Positions 11,310 to 23,892 of a stretch of 64,000 bases of DNA are shown one piece after another; the first letter of the stretch is position 1; each line of letters starts with the position of its first letter. The translations under genes and the position numbers were made by a program. This DNA comes from Hymenolepis diminuta (taxonomy: Eukaryota; Platyhelminthes; Cestoda; Cyclophyllidea; Hymenolepididae): assembly GCA_900708905.1 (NCBI GenBank), contig CAADRB010000013.1, positions 276,794 through 340,793 of the forward strand, written 5' to 3'. The notes under the pieces were generated by a model, which saw only the letters and a list, made by a program, of their open reading frames with translations, did not search any database and was not told the origin of the DNA.

Positions 11310-12317
11310 ATGGATCAAAAACAATTTGGTGTTTTAATTTTACACTGCTTCTTGATGGGAAAAGATACCGTTGAAGCGAAGCAATGGCTTGAAAAGTGTT
11401 ATGGGGACTCCGCTCCATCAGAAACAACAATAAAACGTTGGTTTGCTGACTTCAAAGGTGGTCGTAGAGACACCGACACCGAGACACANNNNNNNNNNNN
11501 NNNNNNNNNNNNNNNNNNNNNNNNNNNNNNNNNNNNNNNNNNNNNNNNNNNNNNNNNNNNNNNNNNNNNNNNNNNNNNNNNNNNNNNNNNNNNNNNNNNN
11601 NNNNNNNNNNNNNNNNNNNNNNNNNNNNNNNNNNNNNNNNNNNNNNNNNNNNNNNNNNNNNNNNNNNNNNNNNNNNNNNNNNNNNNNNNNNNNNNNNNNN
11701 NNNNNNNNNNNNNNNNNNNNNNNNNNNNNNNNNNNNNNNNNNNNNNNNNNNNNNNNNNNNNNNNNNNNNNNNNNNNNNNNNNNNNNNNNNNNNNNNNNNN
11801 NNNNNNNNNNNNNNNNNNNNNNNNNNNNNNNNNNNNNNNNNNNNNNNNNNNNNNNNNNNNNNNNNNNNNNNNNNNNNNNNNNNNNNNNNNNNNNCATCGA
11901 CTATCTTGAGAAAGGAAATGCCATAAACAGTGAATATTATATAGCGTTATTGGAGGGTTTGAAGGCCGAAATAGCAAAGAAACGACTGCATATGGCAAAG
12001 AAAAAAATTTTATTTCATCAAGACAACGCCCCGTGTGACAAGTGAATCAAAACAATGACAAAACTACATGAATTGAACTTCGGATTGCTCCCACATCCAC
12101 CGTATTCGCCAGATTTGGCTCCCAGCGACTACTGGCTGCTCGCAGACCTGAAAAAATGCTCGCCGGTAAGAAATTTGGCACGAATGAAGAGGTTATCNCT
12201 GAAACTGAGGCCTATTTTGAGGCAGAAGATAAATCGTTCTACAAAAGTGGTATTGAAATGTTAGAGCGGCGCTGGAATGATTGCGTTGCTCTTGATGGAG
12301 ATCACGTTGATGAATAA
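11310..12317 (+). pseudogene. mariner transposase pseudogene
   Basis: Starts at ATG 11310 with an N-terminal helix-turn-helix region (KQWLEKCYGDSAPSETTIKRW) that binds the terminal repeats. 11489-11894 is unsequenced and would contain the first catalytic Asp. After the gap come HQDNAPC (second Asp) and PPYSPDLAPSDYWL (third Asp of the DD34D triad). Lesions: HQDNAPC is followed by D, where the family has H, then an in-frame TGA at 12043-12045. A one-base loss in the A-run at 12151-12156 shifts the frame. The last part (FGTNEEV, YFEAEDKSFY, WNDC) is readable in the shifted frame to the TAA at 12315-12317. One N at 12198. The copy cannot make a full transposase. Confidence 0.9.
11489..11894. other. 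Assembly gap (406 N)
   Basis: A run of N inside the mariner transposase. It is probably a repeat-induced gap, and the true length may differ. Confidence 0.98.
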
Positions 12318-12349
12318 AGCTAATTTTGAACCAAAAACAGTGTTTTCTT

Positions 12350-12380
12350 TGTTAGGCCCGGGACTTTTCAGCCTATGTGT
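12350..12380 (-). repeat. Right terminal inverted repeat of the mariner
   Basis: Ends CAGCCTATGTGT, then the TA duplication at 12381-12382. It is the inverse of the left repeat. Confidence 0.88.
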
Positions 12381-12382
12381 TA

Positions 12383-13437
12383 TAATCTGTAATTGAGTAA
12401 GTCAAGGCAATTGGAAGAAATCCTTTTACTAATACACTTTAATACTACTGATAACTTAGCCCTCCGAATTTGCATACCTGCTGGGTCCACATCACCCCAG
12501 TGTACGGCCTGATTGCAGGAATAAAATACAGACATTAATCAGTCGCGTTTTACCGTTTTAATTACTACGTAAAAAATTGATATCTATGACTTCCGCAATG
12601 AAAAAATCCACATTAATCTCATTAATTAAACACTTCAAAATATTTAAATGGAAGTGGAGATTCTCTCAATTTTCATAAGCAGTATTTCTAAGTCGGTGGT
12701 TTTTACAGTCTCACGAAAAAAAAACAATTTAATTGAGTCGATATAAGAAAATCAAAAGTGTTGAGACAAAGTCCTCTAAATAGAGGATGTTTTCACCGTT
12801 TTCCTTTTCATGAATTTTGAGTGAAAAAACTAGACGAATCAGATTCATTCCTTTGGAAATGAAATTACAATAAATTTTCTCATAGAAGAGTTTGGTGGAA
12901 CAAGAGCTAGTATTTGGGGGTTTATTTTAAATTAAGGCTTCCCAAAGGTGGCCTCGACGTGTAAATGAAATTAACAAAATATATATCTTGACCTTTTTCC
13001 CAATCTGAGCTGAATAACGGAAAATGGAAGTTTCTAAATTCGAGAGACAAAAAAAATCTCCTTTCTGTTCTTTGTATGTAGAAGGTAAAACCCCGTCTGA
13101 ATTCATTTATAGAAAGTGTTTGAATAGAGGTAAATGACAAAACAATTTTATACGGGTTAAAAAATGGGGATCGAGACATGATCCACTGTCTCCAATGCCC
13201 ACATTTGAAGAATCGTCCCTTGCTAGACGTCCAGAGCTTAAGGAAGCACTTTTTAACTTAGAAAGGTGGTCAAGCCGGATGAAACAAGCCAGAATGATTT
13301 TGAATGCAGTGGAATCACTGAAGCTCATTCAATATTAACTGGGAATCGATAATACTTACTAACTGTCAAGAAAAAAATGTAATTATGTAGAACTTTTAAA
13401 TATTTTCCCAGCTATAATTAGTATTATATATATATTT
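12383..13437. other. Intergenic DNA between two mobile elements
   Basis: AT-rich. No gene, RNA or clear repeat recognised; the minus-strand open frames at 12922-13328 have no recognisable similarity. Confidence 0.55.
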
Positions 13438-13582
13438 TCTTCCCATTGTTGTTGAAAGTAACGCTTGTTCCTTAAATTGTTTAGGTAAACTTATTTAAAT
13501 TATGTTGTAACAAATTTTTTTCATAATAGCGAGAACTTGTGTTTTCCTTCTTCTTGCCTGGGATCTCGGCTTGTAGATCTTA
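13438..13582 (+). repeat. Left LTR-like direct repeat
   Basis: Shares TCCCATTGTT, AACGCTTGT.CCTTAAATTG, GAGAAC.TGTGT.TTC and TTGTAGATCTTA, in the same order, with the copy at 15010-15183. It is about 25 bp shorter, mainly from one missing block after GTTGTA. Confidence 0.75.
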
Positions 13583-13724
13583 ATAGTCGGCGATGATAGG
13601 TTAAACAGGACCAAAATATGGAATATTCATAAAATAGAATTTGAATTAATCCTGAAGATGAAAGAACTTTTCTGAGAAAATAGCAGAAACAAAGAGTTTC
13701 ATTATGACCCAAAAGCAAGCCAGA

Positions 13725-14340
13725 CATTCTCTAATTGGTTTGAGAAGTGTGAGGATATTTTGGGGAACGATATCGGTAATAGTTAAAGTGAAGTAAAAGT
13801 TAGATTATTACTACGGAGATTAGGAACGACTGAAAATGAAAAGTCAAAGGAATCAGCCATTCCAGGGCTATTTCGAAACTCACCTTCGACGAAACTGTCT
13901 TGATTCTTTCTAAATTATTTGGTGAAAAGTGTTTTAATAGTCTTTCTCTCAGTAAAAAACACGAAGACTGGGTGACCTATGATAGCTGCATCAATGACCT
14001 TTTTAAAAATCCCGCAATTTTTATGCAATTTCGAAAGATCACTTCAAATGTTGACTGTTTTGGAGTTGTCTTGGAGAACTTTGTCCAACTGATGCTTTCA
14101 GTCGAATTCTCAGAACACCAAGTGTGACAATGGCATGAATCAACAGAATTCTGATGAGCACAACTATGTCATTTGAATTTCTAGTGAAACTGTGTTCCAG
14201 AATATTTCCACTCTTCGTAAAAATTTAATTGAAACCTGGTTTTGTAATGATTTCTACTTTGCCCCATTTGTCCGTACAAATCTCATAGCTGCAACTTGTG
14301 TGGCAAACGGGGATATAAGGAGGTAATATCCCGAACTAAA
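13725..14340 (+). pseudogene. Degenerate gag (capsid and zinc knuckle)
   Basis: Readable gag blocks in changing frames: NWFEKCEDILG (about 13733-13765), an in-frame TAA, VRLLLRRLGTTENEK (about 13800-13845), TFDETV (about 13882-13899), then LSKLFGEKCF and HEDWVTYDSCINDLF (about 13905-14010). A partial CCHC knuckle (CNLCGKRGDIRR, about 14289-14325) ends in a stop where the family has another residue. These blocks match Ty3/Gypsy gag of invertebrates. Several stops and shifts make it non-coding. Confidence 0.75.
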
Positions 14341-15009
14341 CGAGAATTCAGAAAGAAGGGCATCACCCAGAAAGTTAAACCAATGGTTAGTTAGGTGACA
14401 GAACCAATGGCCAGCTCGAAGGGAGATATGAAGCAGAATGAAAATCTGAGGAAGAATCCCCACGAATGTGCGGCTAAAACTAACAGAAAGAGAGGAGAGA
14501 AAGGGAAGCAGCATCCTGAACTAGTTCCGGTGATAGTCATTGAATCGAAACTATTATAGAAATCGAACGCTGTCGAGAAAACGGACAATAAAGATCTTCC
14601 TTCGAAATCATAGACTAACGCAGTATTACTTTTCAGGTATCCGAAGAGAACTCCTCGAGCCAAGAGAAAGGAGATGACAGGTCCTGCAAAAGATGGAGTT
14701 AGCCATGCTAAGAAAAATTAACTCGAGAACTTTTGAGCGGCTGTTCGTACAAGATTTAATGAAAAATCTCCAATGGAAATACTTGATGGGAAGAAGAACC
14801 AGACAAAGCTGCCACAAACAGCTGACTACACCCCCCAAAAAGGGAATAAGTCGCCAGGGAGGAACCATCAGAAGGAGTCCAAGAGACGCCGAAGAATCAG
14901 TTCTACAAGGAAGGCGCGGATTAAAACAGGATGTGTCAAGGTGAAAATAAAATGATGAATGATTGTTAAATAGATTACCTTGACGAAATTAAAATTTTAT
15001 TTTATGATT

Positions 15010-15183
15010 TGTTCCCATTGTTATTATTGGAAATAACGCTTGTCCCTTAAATTGTTTAAGTGAACTTATATAAATTACGTTGTACTGTATACGGTTCGAG
15101 TTAAATTGCAACGAATTTTCGTTGTAATAACGAGAACCTGTGTCTTCATTCTTCCTAGGTGGGGTGTCGCTTTGTAGATCTTA
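15010..15183 (+). repeat. Right LTR-like direct repeat
   Basis: Begins TGTTCCCATTG and ends GTAGATCTTA. It matches 13438-13582 along its length with one extra block of about 25 bp. It starts with TG, as expected for an LTR. Confidence 0.75.
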
Positions 15184-15854
15184 AAACTAACAGCTTTATA
15201 CTACTAATATTTGTACTGTCAATTTTATAATCTGAATAGAGAAAGTGTTTATTTGAAGTAAATTTATTCTATTCATTTAGTGTCTAGCAGCTCGATAAAG
15301 TCCTTTTGAGACGCGGTAATTCTGTCTCCGTCTAAACAGTAACGATTCATACAATATACCTGGATGTGATCCAGTTAAGACGTATTGGCTCCGGATCCGT
15401 TGAGTCTTTGTGCATTTATTAGAAGAACAAACATCGATCCATCCCACCTTTTACCACATTTGATTCATGAACTTTTCTTTAAACCTCTCAAGGAAAATCA
15501 TTTTTTGTGCAAGCATTCGGGAAGATAGGGGAGAAAAGTGAAGTTGTTGCTGACTGGCAATCCTTTTCACAAATTGTTGCCAACAATGTGGCATTTTGGG
15601 TACCTGTTTATCTTCCCATCCACTACGGAAATATTTCTGTTTTCCAATATCCAATAAAAATAGTAGCTCAATAAACGCCTACACTCTATAATTGCATTAT
15701 CAATATGCCTGTACGCTTATTTTAAATATTATTCGCTTATTATGATTACTCCGTTTAAACAAATTGTTGTATATTCTACACTTCGGACGGAAGGTACACT
15801 GAATTCTATATGATAATTATCAAGGAAAATGTGAGAGTTGAACTGAGGGATTGC

Positions 15855-15955
15855 AGTCTTGTAACCATAATTTCTACATAGTTCAAGTTCGGTTAGGACC
15901 TCTTTGTCCTCTCTTGAAATTTTGAAGGCTTTCGGTTGAAGTTTAGTTTCAAGGG
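15855..15955 (+). repeat. Dispersed repeat family A, copy
   Basis: Aligns almost without gaps to 54830-54929 over about 100 bp (shared blocks CAG.CTTG.AACC, TACATAG.TC.AGTT, GTTAGG.CC.CT). A third copy is on the minus strand near 9830-9875. Confidence 0.65.
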
Positions 15956-17439
15956 AAGTGGATGAAGGTAGTATTAGGCTTTAATTTTCGAGAGCAGAGA
16001 GTTGCATTATTTACATTTAAAAAATTCTGTGAAAATTAACAGGAAAATTTTTTTAATGTTACAGTTCATTTAAACGTATATAGATATTTGATGGTCCTCG
16101 CATTGATCTCAGATTTAGTGATCCATCACCAACTTTGCACCCCGAACAATTGGTTTGCGAACTTCATAGTGCGCTAATAACGCAGAACTTTCGTGCTTGT
16201 TGCGAAAGTAATTTCGGGATTTAAATTAAATATTAAAATTAATTTTCGATTTTGAAGAAAATCGAATATTTTCAAACTAATGCAGTGCAGTAAATCATAT
16301 TCAGTTATCATTAACACATTAAAATTTTATTAAAAAAATAAATTCATGCTGAATATGATCAGTAAAAAATATTACCTGGATCAAAATAAGCGGAAATTTC
16401 AAATTTCTTTTTCAAATCGAAGAAAAGAAGGACTCCAAATGAAACATTCTAAGCTTCCAGACATTAACCTTCTTACCCTGGAATATCGATTGTTGGGTAT
16501 TCCCGCTCATACCTGGGAAGGCAATCTTGGCACTTTTATGTCCTCTGGGCCTGGTACTTGTTCTAACAGGGAGGCGGGAGGGTGAAGAAACGTCAGGTCG
16601 GTAATTTACTGCTTTCAGTTATGAAATGTAAATTACACGAAAAATTTATCATGTAGGGGTGACAGGGTAAGGTTGACATCTATTGAGATCACTCTAGATT
16701 TAGATACACACAGAGTTGGATGAGCACATCTTATCAAGACACATCAGACATGTGCAATCAGAGAGGGAATTGAGGACACGTAGGGAATATTGTTACGCCG
16801 CAGGGTATCTTAGGTAATGATCTGTTGGATCGGGGTATGACAGGCACTACCGTAATTATCGGCTAACCAGTCAGGTGGTCAATAATGTACGCCAGTCTTC
16901 TGACTTCTTCTTTCATGTTTGAATGACTAGCTAGAACTAAAGCGAATAACTGCAATGAATGATAAGACGTTTGAAAGTTAAATAAGAACAAAATGCAGTT
17001 TTTTGGACGGCGAATTTGTTTTTAATTTGCAGAGAACAAGTAGCAGAAATATGAAGCAATTGATTCTTTTTGTCACTTGATTAATACGGGATAATACCGC
17101 AACCCCTGGCAATCCAATCACGAAGCAGGGCGTACTTAATTTATAAATCAAATGATAGCACACGTAGCAATTTCTTTGGCCTGAATTGGATATGCAATTA
17201 GCGAGATCTTTCAATAGGTAAGCTGGTATAACCCAGTTGCTATTGGTCGCATACCCATTTAGGGAATTGATTTGCAACACTTTCCAGAGCAATCAGCTCG
17301 ATTGGTCATTTCTTCCACAGGGTGTACATCAGTGGGCGGTGAACTTCTGATTTCGTGGATAAGAACAAACACAAAGTCTCATCACTACGGCTATTTTTAG
17401 GGCATAATGAAATTAATAGTTTACCTAAAGGCTTATAGG

Positions 17440-17500
17440 GTAGAACAGCCCTTTCCGAATCAAAAGGCCGAGGGCTAAGTTTGACCACGTTTATACTGGA
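17440..17500 (+). repeat. Dispersed repeat family B (tRNA-like hairpin), copy
   Basis: CCCTTTCCGAATCAAAAGGC, then GGGCTAAGTTTGACC. It aligns with 59353-59409 (GCCTTTCCGAAACCAGAAGGC core). A short stem with a roughly 10-nt loop followed by a B-box-like segment suggests a tRNA-derived short element. A purine-rich stretch follows both copies. Confidence 0.45.
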
Positions 17501-20500
17501 CAAGAAGAAGAAGAAATGAGAGAAAAGGGAAGAAGTTGGAAGAAGAGTTGGAAATCAGAAAGGAAGGTAATAGGGGTTGGTGCAGAGGGCGCGGAAGCGA
17601 GATTGTAATGAACTGTACAAAGTAAGGCACGTTGAAACTTGCAATCTTTATTGACCAGATTTTGAGTAAAAAAATCATCCCCTAGCAATCAGGGGTTCGT
17701 ATACTTAGATGTCACGTGTTCGGGGGAATGTTCAAATATTAACAGCACGCTGTTGTAATCAGAAACTTATACTCTTAATTAAAGGGGAAATCGGAATACT
17801 TAAAAAATAATTAAGTTCAGTAGTTTTAATACTAAAACCAGTAAATGTTTCAAACTGTTTGAAATAATCAGGTAATTAGAAAAGTAACGTATCAAAATGA
17901 CTTCTTTCGTTTCGTTAACATTTTCCATGCAGTAACTCCGTGTTATTGCGAAGTTTGGGGACTCTTGGAACATTCTGGAGGTAAATAAGGTTATAGCAAA
18001 TATTAAATTTAATTTAAATTAATTCGTCAAACCTTCGTTTGTTCAATATATGAACTGCATAGTAAGCCATAACAGAACAAAAATTTCATTATTTAAGCAT
18101 GAGAAACATCCAAGAACTTCGAAGCGTAGAAAGATGGAATCTGAAAATAGGAACTCTGAAAGCTTGAAAATATCATTAGATCGCTCGTCTGAGCGTACGA
18201 GATCAATTTCCATCGGTGACGTGTTCAACAAACAACACCGGTTAGCAAAGGGATAGCAGAAGACAATTTCTTATATGACCGGTTCTATGTGCTTCTCAAA
18301 AATTATTTTCAAACCACATATTAATTCAAACTCTTATATATTACCCTATTATTATGTTCGAATACTTGTGAAAACCCGTTGCAGCTATTGTCTTTCAGCT
18401 CTCCATCCCCAAAATCCACCCGAGTAGAGATTATTGATTTGTACTCGTCTCTGCTTTCCAATGATTCAGCAATTCTGAATCTGCCTCTGTTATTCAAACT
18501 CTCGAGCAGTCCTCGTTCTCTCGCTATCTCTCCCGTTCTTTGTTCATCTCTTTCTCTGTCTCATGACCTTCCTACTTCCCTCTCTCGCTCTCTATTAAAT
18601 TTTCGTTGCTGTTTTACAACATACATTGCTCTAATATCAACAATAAGCATTCCACTTTTGGAAATTCCAAGTGAAGTGTGATATACACTTTCCACGGTGG
18701 ACTTGGGCGTTTTTCTTGACTTCACATATTATCGTTAGGTATAATTCCAGCATTATGTGCTAACGTTAAACCCTCGGGATTTGAAACAAGTATTCTGAGA
18801 GAATACTTGTCGACAATGTTCAGATTATACCGGCTTATTTTTTGTGCCACCCCATACTAATTTATAAGTAAAAGGGCAATTGTGCAAATTTATCATTTTC
18901 GTGAAATTTCCTAATTTTGAATTTTATTTTTTGAGACCATATTATTATTTAATTTTATTTTCAATTCTAGGTGCTTACCATAATTTTCACTTCCATCCCC
19001 CCGTCCAAGAATGCTGTTTGGCAAATATCTAACCTTTCAAGGTACGTGTGAGAAATTTAATTTTATCTTCAAAATATGCGAACCGTTGATCAACTTAAGC
19101 CAAATTTTGAAAAGCATTTCTAAAACTGTAATTCAGTGACTTCGGAAATTTTCAGCGGAGGAGGATTTTGATTTATTACCTAAAGACTGGAAAATCAAGT
19201 GTCTACCAGAAAAGAGATGGAAAAGTTTAAATTTAATCGCCAGTGTCATGCTGCGAGAAGAGTTTGAGTGATTCCTAGATGCATAGCATTAAAGATAATT
19301 TATTTTGCAAGAGATTGGCTAAAGAATATCCAATTAGATTGGACACATTCCTTGGATTGTATTTTGATTGGTCATCGACCATCTACGCCAATGATTTTAT
19401 GAAAATTTGATAGCACTCCAATACATGCGTTCATTTATATAAAAATATTCCTTTTTATTTTACGTGTAGTTTTCATCTTTTTCGGAACCCTTTGAAACGG
19501 AAAAAATATAGTATATACGTAGATAATCTCTTTTATAAAGAAAATACCTGTATGAGAAGATTTCATTCAAGAAAAAATTACAAAACGTTTAAAACTACTT
19601 CCAAAGTTAAATGAAATGTCGTTTTTATTTTATAGAAAAGTTGAAATGCCAAAAAGTGAAGTAGTCTTAAATTAGAAAAATAAACATATAAATTTATTCC
19701 ATATCGCTATTGTCAGATGCTTCTTGTACCCTAACAGGATCAATACGCAATCTCTGCCTTCAGTTGTTTCAGCCAAAATACTTCACGCATGCGCTTGACT
19801 TCGCACACGTACCAAATCGGGCAAATTTAGACCCACGCTCTACACCCACACAGGCACGATCACCGTGGTTAAGTAAACAGCCCCATGACTAACTCTTGCA
19901 ATAATCTTTTATCACACTCTTTTTTTCCCTTTTTTGTGCAAAATTGAGGAAAATACTATCTACATTTACTTTCCTTTTAAAATTATTTTGGACTGAGTTC
20001 GCGAAAAGTTCGAGCAAGTTGGAAAGTATTTAGTGGAAATCGATCACTTTCAGTTGGATGTAACTTAAGGAAAGTGTTACTATGCGGGCTATTAACTCAA
20101 CAATGGATCCATAGCAAAGCTAACATCATGGTTGAGTAATTTAATAGATCAAGAATTATCGATTAGCTTGTCGTGAACTTTAGAAGTATTATTGAAAAAT
20201 CAGTACTTTTATTGCCTCTTATTTTAAGCTAAAATTAAGGGAAATTTTACATGTGCAAATTAGTAGTATCTTGTGCAGCCTAGCAGAAAATTAATTTGAG
20301 GTCCTTCGGGTCTTGACGATGAAGCCAAAATGAAGAGATAAGCTGTGTTTATAGTAAGACAGTCATTGATCCATTCAGTACAAACCAAAAAATGTGTCCG
20401 TGTATCGCGCAGAATCATCTCCCAATCACGGAAGGAAACAGTCCCAAAATATCGCTGTGCATCCGAATCCCCAGCACGTAGTCAGGGTGCAAACGTGGAC

Positions 20501-23500
20501 GCACGCAGAAGACGCAACTGCACGCGCCGATCGATAGGTGTTTGGTGGGAGGGATGCAAGGAGAAGGGGATTGCAGATAGCCGGACAGGCAGAAGTTCGT
20601 CCAAAATTCTTGTCATTTGTGTTACGGCGAGAGGGTTGACTCCTCTTTTATCACGCTATCATTCAATTTAGACCGCTTTTGGAATTCTCATCTGAATACA
20701 TACACTATCTCAAAGGAGTATATATTCGCACAAATTCCCTTTTTTGACCATTTTCTAACTCTGCCTGATTGATTCATCTACCGAGGAGTTGAATATTTAC
20801 CCTGAAAATCGAACAGAAAAATCTCGCTTGTTGGCATAAAATAGATCTTATCTTACAAATAGGACTATTATATTTGTGAGTCACTTTTTCATTTTTCTTT
20901 ATATTAAAGTTTTCCAGATCACAATATTTCATAAATTGAAAGTTTTTATGTTGCAATTTTATTTCTACCTCCAGAGACATTTCCACCTTGATATTTAACT
21001 TATTATAAGCCTAAGCACAGAATTTCCATGAGGCAGTAAAAGTGCTTGATGAAAAAAAAGTATGAGAACTAAAATGACTTGAAAGGGGAGCATTTTATTT
21101 GATAGAATACATTTTAATATTCATTACTTATATATCGATTTTTTTTTAAACACGGAACAAAAATATCACCCTATTTTTCAATAATAACGAAATGAACTCC
21201 TGAAATGAAAAAAAATGTGCAAAAATATAAAGTTAAAAAGTGAAAGTTTTAATTTAACAAAACGCAGACGCATTATTTGCAAAATTATCTCAAAGACGGG
21301 TAAAAATTCTTGTTTAAAATAACAGTCATTTACTGATAATGAAAGTGCTTCTATGGGGCGGAGGTTATTTTTTGCGGAAAATTAGAAAATTCACTGATTA
21401 AACAACAACGGAAACACAGACATAATTTTCATTAAATAAACAAAGAAGCTTAATTTGTAAAGGCAAGAAATTTGAAGATGTAATTAATTTATTAAATGTA
21501 CAAAATCTTGGCCCTCAATTTAAAATAATAGTAACACCACCAAAAATTTTTACTTTTTATTGATTTAATAATAAATAAATTGTAAACTAAAAGATAAATC
21601 ATTTTGAAATATTTATCCCTCATTTAAATCCAATTGATATTACTTAATTCTGTAAGATATACGTGGTAAACATTGAATTCGGGAGAAAATGTTCTTGTCA
21701 TCGGCGAAGATCCAATTCCGGAAATGAAAAGATTTACATAAGGAAATATTCTTCAGATTATTAATTTTTAGACGATGAATATTTCATTACCTTTGAATTG
21801 GGTATTGGGCTCTTAGATATGCTGAAATGTTATCAGCAACCCTCAAAAGTAATGAATTGGGCAGTAAGCAATGGGCTTCGTCGGAACGTGGCCTTCGGAA
21901 GCTATTCAGGTGTCCAGGGGTCAGTTCATGATACTTGACTTTTGGAATACGAAGTAGTGAAGTGCACTCATCTTATTCTCTCACCCTTTTACCCCTTATC
22001 GAGACATGCTGTCACTTGGTTTCCCACTATAAATTAGTAATTTTTTAATTTCTCCGTAGGTTATAAATAAATCCGGTCCTAAAAAAGGAAAGAAAATTAA
22101 AACATGGGACTTTGAACAGCTGTGATTTCTATTTCAACTATTTGGATCCAAATTTCCTAATCTGAAGACGGTCCTTTTGATTCTTTGAATTGAGATGTTG
22201 CCAATTAGTCATTTTTGAAAACACGTACCATTGATATTGAAAAATCTGGTTTTGGATATTCGGATCAGAAATTCGTCATTTAGAGCAATTCTATACTTCA
22301 TCAAAAATTTCATTTGGTCTGAACCCAGAAAATCTCAGACATTTAAAGAAATCAATAATCAGCGAAGTAAAGAACTTCAACTCCATAGACAATTTATTTT
22401 CTGAAGAAAACGTCATCCATGTTATTAATTCTTAAATTGGAAAGTCTGGTACTCAATGGCTCTGTTCAATGCAGAGCGCTATAATGTCATCTCAGAATAT
22501 CGGACCTGGATACTCAAAGTTATGTCCAATTTCGAGAAATATTATTCCATTACACTAAGAGCATTCAACTGGAGTTCATAGCTCAAAGGGCAGTATTTCA
22601 TTTAAAAAATCCATTAGTATCCTAATTTTTTTCAGCGGAGTAATTGCAGATACTAAGGAGAGGTCTATCTCAACGAAATTCTGATATTTTCAGAGATTTT
22701 GCTCCAACCATAATGCGTTTCCTAAGGTGCGCATTGAATTGCAGAGTGGTTTAGAGCTTGGAGAAATGGGAAGGCAGGTGGGAGAAGAAGCGTCAGTGCA
22801 TCCGGAGGCATCAACTTCACTTAACCTTAGGTCCATTTCATCATTCACTGGATTTCCTGTCAAATAGAGCATCTGGTCGACATGGTTTCTTTCATTTTTT
22901 CATCTATTCTTTCTATCATTAACTGAAAATGAATAAGTTATTTTTCATTATTGAAGATATAAGCAGAAAAAATACAAGGAGCAAAATTAAAACAGTTTTG
23001 TTTAAATGGTTTATGGCCGATCAAACAAATTCCTTGCCTGAGCTCTCATTTGAAATTAGAGTTTCTTTATTATACATAATTCAAGTATCATCTTCCTTTT
23101 GAAAATCGCCGAAATTTAGGTTTGAAACCGATTCTAGGGAAATATTTTGTCCATTTCGAAAAGGAATCAGAGTTTTCTACTGGCTTATTAAATTCTATCC
23201 TGAAATTTCGGTTTTCTTTCTGACAAACGGTTAAAGATCCCAGTTTCTGAACTTCTATATTTCTCATCACGGTTTTTTAGACATTCTCAGATTAGATAAT
23301 GATTGAGATTCAAACAATGTTAGAGGAGAACAGACGACTGATCAAATTTTAATTAGAGGTCCCTAATAAAAGGTTCTGGAATTGAATGTAATGAACGAAA
23401 TCTAGAGATATTACCAAGAACTCCAGCTGAAGAAGGCGAAATGTTCATTTAAAAGGTTTTTTCTTCAATATTTTTGAAATTTATTCATTTATTTGTTAGA

Positions 23501-23892
23501 TTTCTTAATTCTGTCTGCCCGCTTCATTTAAAATGGATTAATTGCAAAAAATCTGTTTAAATGTTAAATTTAGAACCTTTTGAAAAGCCATCGACCCCAT
23601 AAATTACAACGATGATTTAGTGAATTGAGAATCTAGAATGCTGGGAGGGAATAAAGAAATGCATTTATGAGTATGTTAAGGTAACAAAAAATATGCGGAG
23701 CAATCACACCTGAATGAGCTTGAATAGCGTCCACTCCTGTCACTCTGATATATAGCACGTTTTATTTTAATTGAATGGAAAAGTGTATACTTGGATTTTT
23801 GCTTAATTGATTTCTGAAGCTTAATTCCTGGTTTTTAAACCTTGTTTAATTGTCCCCTTTTATGAGATAGAGTTCCAAAGAGAAGCTAGAAG

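Larger units (their letters stand above)
11132..12380 (+). mobile_element. mariner transposon (mellifera-subfamily-like), inactive, with internal assembly gap
   Basis: A Tc1/mariner element inserted at TA (TA at 11130-11131 and 12381-12382). The left terminal repeat at 11132-11162 begins ACACATGGGCTGAAAAG. The reverse complement of the right repeat at 12350-12380 begins ACACATAGGCTGAAAAG. The two 31-bp repeats differ at about three positions. A broken transposase lies between them on the plus strand. Its wording (DQKQFGVLILHCFLMGK; YLEKGNAINSEYYIALLEG) is that of honeybee-type (mellifera) mariners. Total length is 1249 bp including the gap, near the usual 1.3 kb. Confidence 0.93.
13438..15183 (+). 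mobile_element. Ty3/Gypsy-type LTR element with gag only (degenerate)
   Basis: Two direct repeats (13438-13582 and 15010-15183) flank about 1.4 kb. Just after the left repeat is GGCGATGATAGG (about 13589-13600), a possible primer-binding site. The interior carries a broken gag on the plus strand (13725-14340). No reverse transcriptase, RNase H or integrase motif is visible. It is therefore either an internal deletion derivative or a non-autonomous element. The interior from 14640 to 14955 has a basic open frame (KRRRRISSTRKAR) that I cannot assign. Confidence 0.75.
15184..23892. other. Intergenic DNA upstream of filamin
   Basis: 8.7 kb, AT-rich, no supported gene. Contents: dispersed-repeat copies at about 15855-15955 and 17440-17500; a pyrimidine/purine-biased stretch near 18380-18600; GC-richer patches at 19710-19880 and 20390-20660, which could be promoter or untranslated exon of filamin. 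A pyrimidine tract ending in AG at 23870 (CCCCTTTTATGAGATAG) is a possible acceptor for a leader exon or spliced leader just before the filamin ATG. Confidence 0.5.

Noticed and set aside
20345..20671. 108-codon open frame upstream of filamin
   Set aside because: First codon is not ATG and the basic translation shows no family. Its length is explained by the local GC-rich patch lacking stops.
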